A DNA stretch of 64,000 nucleotides from Megaleporinus macrocephalus (taxonomy: Eukaryota > Chordata > Actinopteri > Characiformes > Anostomidae): contig CM038726.1 in the NCBI GenBank assembly GCA_021613375.1, positions 16,256,841-16,320,840 of the forward strand. Reading direction: 5' to 3'. The position numbers were made by a program, and so were the translations under genes. The notes beneath the pieces are model-generated. The model saw only the letters and a program-made list of their open reading frames with translations, searched no databases and was not told the origin of the DNA. This document shows, one piece after another, positions 59,443 to 64,000 of this stretch; position 1 is the first letter of the stretch; each line of letters starts with the position of its first letter.

Positions 59443-59645
59443 TATCGTCGCCAAGTATCTCCAAAATAGTAAGATACTCAACTTTCAGTGTAGGTTTACA
59501 AAGAGGAATAAAAGAAGTTTGATTTTGGAGCATTTCTATTGGTCTATTTAACTTGAAGCTTTCACAGTAAATAAAGAACAGCTCTCATTTTCATGTGATA
59601 TGAAAACAATGTGAAATGGAAATACCTGTTTTTCTTAGGACACCA
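59443..59645. mobile_element. TCGCTGTCC-family MITE, copy I (diverged)
   Basis: Left end ATATCGTCGCCAAGTATCTC lacks part of the terminus. Interior TTTTGGAGCATTTCTATTGG and TCATGTGATATGAAAACA match. Right end TTTTTCTTAGGACACCA is a decayed terminus. Confidence 0.6.
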
Positions 59646-60009
59646 TGCCTTATATTAGGGGTATTTAATTAGAGTTCAGTAAGATCCAGAAAGGGGAGAT
59701 TTCCTCAGGCCAAGGTCTGTATCGTCATAATTTCTAACTTGTGTTCTGATTCAGTGGTGTATCCTGTTTACTGAAGTAGTCTAGTATCAGCATCTTATAC
59801 CATCAGCTACTGAAACACCAACACATCACACATACCATTCAGTATATTTCAGTATATTTACTGTTTGAATGCTGAACTGAAATAATTATTTATAAAACAT
59901 CTAATAATTTTTTTTCCTCACTTCAAGTAAAAACAAGACCTGCATCTTAAAGTGTTTATTTATAGAAACAGTCAATAAAACTTTTTAGAGCAGGCTGTCT
60001 GAATGAGCC

Positions 60010-61010
60010 TTTCCCTGACTCGCTTTATTCTCTGACTCGCTTTATTCCCTGACTCACTTTATTCTCTGACTCGCTTTATTCCCTGACTCACTTTATTCCC
60101 TGACTAACTTTATTCTCTGACTAACTTTATTCTCTGACTCGCTTTATTCCCTGACTCACTTTATTCTCTGACTAACTTTATTCTCTGACTCGCTTTATTT
60201 TCTGACTAACTTTATTCTCTGACTCGCTTTATTCCCTGACTAACTTTATTCTCTGACTCGCTTTATTCCCTGACTCACTTTATTCCCTGACTCACTTTAT
60301 TCTCCGACTAACTTTATTCTCTGACTCGCTTTAGTCTCCGACTCGCTTTATTCTCTGACTCGCTTTATTCTCTGACTCGCTTTAGTCTCTGACTCGCTTT
60401 ATTCTCTGACTCGCTTTATTCTCCGACTAACTTTATTCTCTGACTCGCTTTAGTCTCCGACTCGCTTTATTCTCTGACTCGGTTTATTCTCTGACTCGCT
60501 TTATTCTCTGACTCGCTTTAGTCTCTGACTCGCTTTATTCTCTGACTCGCTTTAGTCTCTGACTCGCTTTATTCTCTGACTCGCTTTATTCTCCGACTCA
60601 CTTTATTCTTTGACTCGCTTTATTCTCTGACTCGCTTTAGTCTCTGACTCGCTTTAGTCTCTGACTCGCTTTATTCTCTGACTCGCTTTAGTCTCTGACT
60701 CGCTTTATTCTCTGACTAACTTTATTCTCTTATTCTTTTTATTCTCTGACTCGCTTTATTCTCTGACTCACTTTATTCTCTGACTAACTTTATTCTCTGA
60801 CTCGCTTTATTCTCTGACTCGCTTTATTCTCTGACTCGCTTTATTCTCTGACTTGCTTCATTCTCTGACTCTCTTTATTCTCTGACTTGCTTTATTCTCT
60901 TATTCTTTTTATTCTCTGACTCGCTTTATTCTCCGACTCGCTTTATTCTCTGAATCGCTTTATTCTCCGACTTGCTTTATTCTCTTATTCTCTTTTTTCT
61001 CCGACTGCTG
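60010..61010. repeat. 17-bp minisatellite
   Basis: About 58 units of CTCTGACTCGCTTTATT, with variants CCCTGACTCAC, TCTGACTAAC, TTTAGTCT and CTCCGACT. Larger blocks recur, such as TTTAGTCTCCGACTCGCTTT followed by the same neighbours near 60330 and 60450. Confidence 0.95.
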
Positions 61011-61014
61011 CTTT

Positions 61015-63218
61015 TCTCTTCGTACCTGGCCGGTGAGTGCACCACACTCCTGAATCTGCACAGATGTTATTGGCTGAGGAGCCTTCAGTGATCTTCCAAT
61101 GCACGTAATTGGTCTGTGAGTTTACTGCGCCGCCTGTAAAGAAAAGTTCCGGTGCTTAAAATAAACACTCAGAATTAAATCCTTCTCAGTAGTTTATCAG
61201 TTTGGGTCCGCATTGGACAACGTCTGGATCCGGACCTGGACCGTGGTCTGCCTATTAGTGACCTCTGCCTTATAGTTTTATTACCAGCAGAAAACAGCTG
61301 TTCACTTCAGAAGTTTCTTATTTTACAGTTTATTGTTTGTAGGACTTCTTGTCAACTTCCTGGCTAAAAGGTTGCTTTGAAATTTCTATTTTATTCAAAT
61401 TTTCAAGTATAGTATATGAGATTTTCAGTAAAACTAAAAGAAATAGGGAAAAATGGTCTCTCTAAAAAATGCTGCTTTAACAGAAAGTCATATGCATTCA
61501 TTAGGGGTTGTAGACTTCACAGCAGTAAAATATTGATAGATTAGAACTAGATCACTGGCCCCAGCACCAGTAATCCTTTACATACCATGTGTACATTATA
61601 TGAACATTCTTGAATATCTTGAAAAGAAAAATTTGATGACAGATCTTGTCTGTAGATCTTTTTCTTCTTATTATTATAGAATGAGTTTTTTTTTTTTTAA
61701 CATTTGAAGGTCGATGATTGGTGCTAATGTCACCAGCGGTTGGTCTCTTTCTTGTATGCTTGCTCGATCACTCACTCATGCATGCAATGGAGTGACATTG
61801 AGACCAGAAACATACCTCATGCAAGGACGCATACACAAATGACGATGGCTGTCTAACGTACTGCAACCGTACGGTCGCTTTGTACAAACTCACTGTGGGT
61901 TCCTATGTTACTGTGGCGGGTAAAACACTCAGTACTCAAGGGGGCGATAGAGGACAAATCAGACTTATATCTACTTTTATGGCAACAGCCACAATACCAA
62001 TGCATGGACAGTAGAGGAAAGTATGAGGAGGCCATAGTGTATCATTTATATTTATATTTATGAATCACGTTTGCGTGAGACTGCGAAGTCAGTTAATGGT
62101 TGGGCAGGCCTAGCTGTTGTTATAGCACCCCTTGCTGTAACACTCAGAATGCAGCTTGCGTTTGCGGTGCGTTATGAATTGCATGGTGACACATTTTTGA
62201 GTGCAACATCTGTGTTTGCCTTCTTGAGTGAAGTATGTTTCTGGCCCAAAGGTAGCCTACAAGCAGGCGAGAGAGGTTCTTGTGCATATTATGAAATATA
62301 ATCCTGCCAGCGCCTCTGTTCCAATTTAAATCTTTATATTTCTACCTCCACTCAAGTATATTATGGAGTTAAGAAGATTATTCTTTACTTATTTGCCATT
62401 TATTTATATGTTTGTGTGCAATTTAATACATTTTGTTGGTGGCAGCATCTCCACTGCTTTGGGTTTTGCACACTTTGGAGCTTCTAGACCAAACAAATAC
62501 CCAAAAAGAGAAGAATAGAGTCCAACTAGCTTCAGTTCCTGAGTTGATGTCATGACTAAGACTACCAGTGGCATAGTTTTTTTTTTTGTTTTTTTTGTTT
62601 TTTACTCAACATGATCTGCCATGAGTCGGCACACAGCTTCAGCCATGACGTGTTTATGGCCTGGTCATGTAGGCAGGTTGGAGTGAAGTGTTACTCAGAT
62701 CTCTTAGCCCCGCAGCCAGGCTGATAAAAGGCTGATAAAACCATCATATCCACTAGTTTATTACTGGATAACATGGCATATCCTAATAGAAGTGAATGCT
62801 TGTTTGGCTCTAACTGCAGCTGTAAGGTGTGTTGAAAAGCGCAGTAAGTGATATGAGGGGATATATGAACACAATGGAAGTCACCTACCACAGGTCTGTG
62901 TGTTACTGGAGTCTAAAACTCTAATCACTGGATTTGCAGGTGCTGTCTGCTACCTAATGTTAAGTGAATTACCACTGACTTAGAGCCTAAGTTTAATCTG
63001 AATTAGACTTAAGGTTTAGGATTAACACCCTCTCCCTCGTATGTGAGTTACTGACAAGCTCTGACACGCTAAAACCCATCACACGCACGCACGCACTCTG
63101 TGAAAGAGAGTTGTTTATCACTACAAAACACCTGGGCAGCCAAGAAGCATCTACAAAATCCCCCCCTGAATAGAAAGTAATCCCTCATTTTCTGATAACT
63201 TTTTGACAAGGGTGGTGA

Positions 63219-63220
<2 letters not shown>
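61015..63220. other. No gene seen
   Basis: Mixed sequence. Words such as GTCCGCATTGGACAACGTCT near 61206 suggest an unnamed dispersed repeat around the 17-bp array. A poly-T run is at 62576-62603. No exon recognised. Confidence 0.4.

Positions 63221-63298
<78 letters not shown>
63221..63298. repeat. (TG)n microsatellite
   Basis: About 39 TG dinucleotides. The His/Thr frames on the minus strand are artefacts. Confidence 0.97.
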
Positions 63299-63299
<1 letters not shown>

Positions 63300-63339
63300 T
63301 ACAGTCTGAATGTGGGCTTTGGTTTTGCAAGGGGTTTGG

Positions 63340-64000
63340 GCAAGAAAACTTTGACAACGAGTGAGTGAATAAGTGGAATAGAGAAGCAGAGTGAGTGAAC
63401 GAGTGAGTGTGATCGAGAAACAGTGAGTGAGGGAGGTGAAGAAACAAAATATCAAAGAGTAGCAGAGAGTGAGTGAACAAATGAATAAGTGAGTGAGTGT
63501 GTGAGTAAGAGGAATAGAGAAACAAAGTGGGTGAGTAAGTGAGTGGGATAGAGAAACTAAATGAGTGAGTGAAACAGAGAGAGTGGGAGTGAGTGACAGA
63601 GAAAGAGGGAGAGTAGGAGTGAATGAGTGGAGTGAGTTGGATAGCGAAACAGAGTGAGAGAAAGTGAGTGGGATAGAAAAACAGGCTGAGTGAGATGGCT
63701 AGAGAAAAAGACAGTGAGTGAGTGAGTGAGTGGGATAGAGAAACTGAGTGAGTGAGTGGGATAGAGAAACCAAGTTAGTGAGTGAGTGAGTGAGTGAGTG
63801 GGATAGAGAAAGTGAGTGAGTGAGTGAGTGGGATAGAGAAACTGAGTGAGTGGGATAGAGAAAGTGAGTGGGATAGAGAAAGTGAGTGAGTGAGTGAGTG
63901 GGATAGAGAAAGTGAGTGAGTGAGTGAGTGAGTGAGTGGGATAGAGAAACTGAGTGAGTGAGTGAGTGAGTGGGATAGAGAAAGTGAGTGAGTGAGTGGG
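63340..64000. repeat. GAGT-rich tandem tract with GGGATAGAGAAA spacers
   Basis: Runs of GTGAGTGAGTGAGTG alternate with GGGATAGAGAAACTGAG or GGGATAGAGAAAGTGAG blocks. The periodicity tightens toward the right end (irregular at 63340-63700, near-regular after 63700), and the tract runs off the window. Confidence 0.9.

Overview
The window looks like gene-poor nuclear DNA of a teleost fish, probably an otophysan. The evidence is tRNA-derived SINEs, an L2-clade LINE, many Tc1-like transposon remnants, Gypsy-type LTR pieces, abundant TA/CA/GA microsatellites, and one vertebrate-type exon with canonical splice sites. There are no operons, rRNA or tRNA genes, or CRISPR arrays. The species call is inference from repeat content; no search was run.

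Gene content: the only host coding sequence I can name is one internal exon on the + strand (55303-55782). It encodes the transmembrane segment and proximal stalk of a FIBCD1-like fibrinogen-domain receptor. Its other exons were not found, so the gene appears to have very long introns, and much of the window may be its intron or upstream flank. A weak 84-base candidate exon lies at 37750-37833.

Mobile elements: a nearly complete L2-type LINE with one uninterrupted frame of about 929 codons occupies 31045-34163 (+), and a 5'-truncated relative lies at 27286-28060 (-). There is a Gypsy-type 5' LTR with the start of gag (36450-37505, -) and a solo LTR with a 5-bp target duplication (45548-45943, -). 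Tc1-like remnants lie at 3470-3880, 12190-12729, 19180-19622, 44900-45441 and 56374-56933. SINEs lie at 15012-15285, 29166-29460 and 41630-41866. Several MITE families recur. One, with termini resembling TCGCTGTCCAATGAAAAAC, is present about nine times. A fold-back family is present three times, one copy carrying a nested MITE with its own target duplication.

Tandem arrays: 1-598 (CT-rich), 5255-6450 (40 bp), 9440-9990 (about 60 bp, telomere-like), 16550-17495 (42 bp), 20308-25030 (24/25 bp, about 190 units, with higher-order duplication), 52035-53640 (50 bp), 60010-61010 (17 bp) and 63340-64000 (GAGT-rich, running off the window). The most interesting result is that two arrays appear to be amplified transposon fragments. 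The 24/25-bp array matches the end of a Tc1-type inverted repeat found intact elsewhere in the window. The 42-bp array matches the interior of the fold-back element. The periodic peptides these arrays encode are by-products of unit lengths divisible by three.
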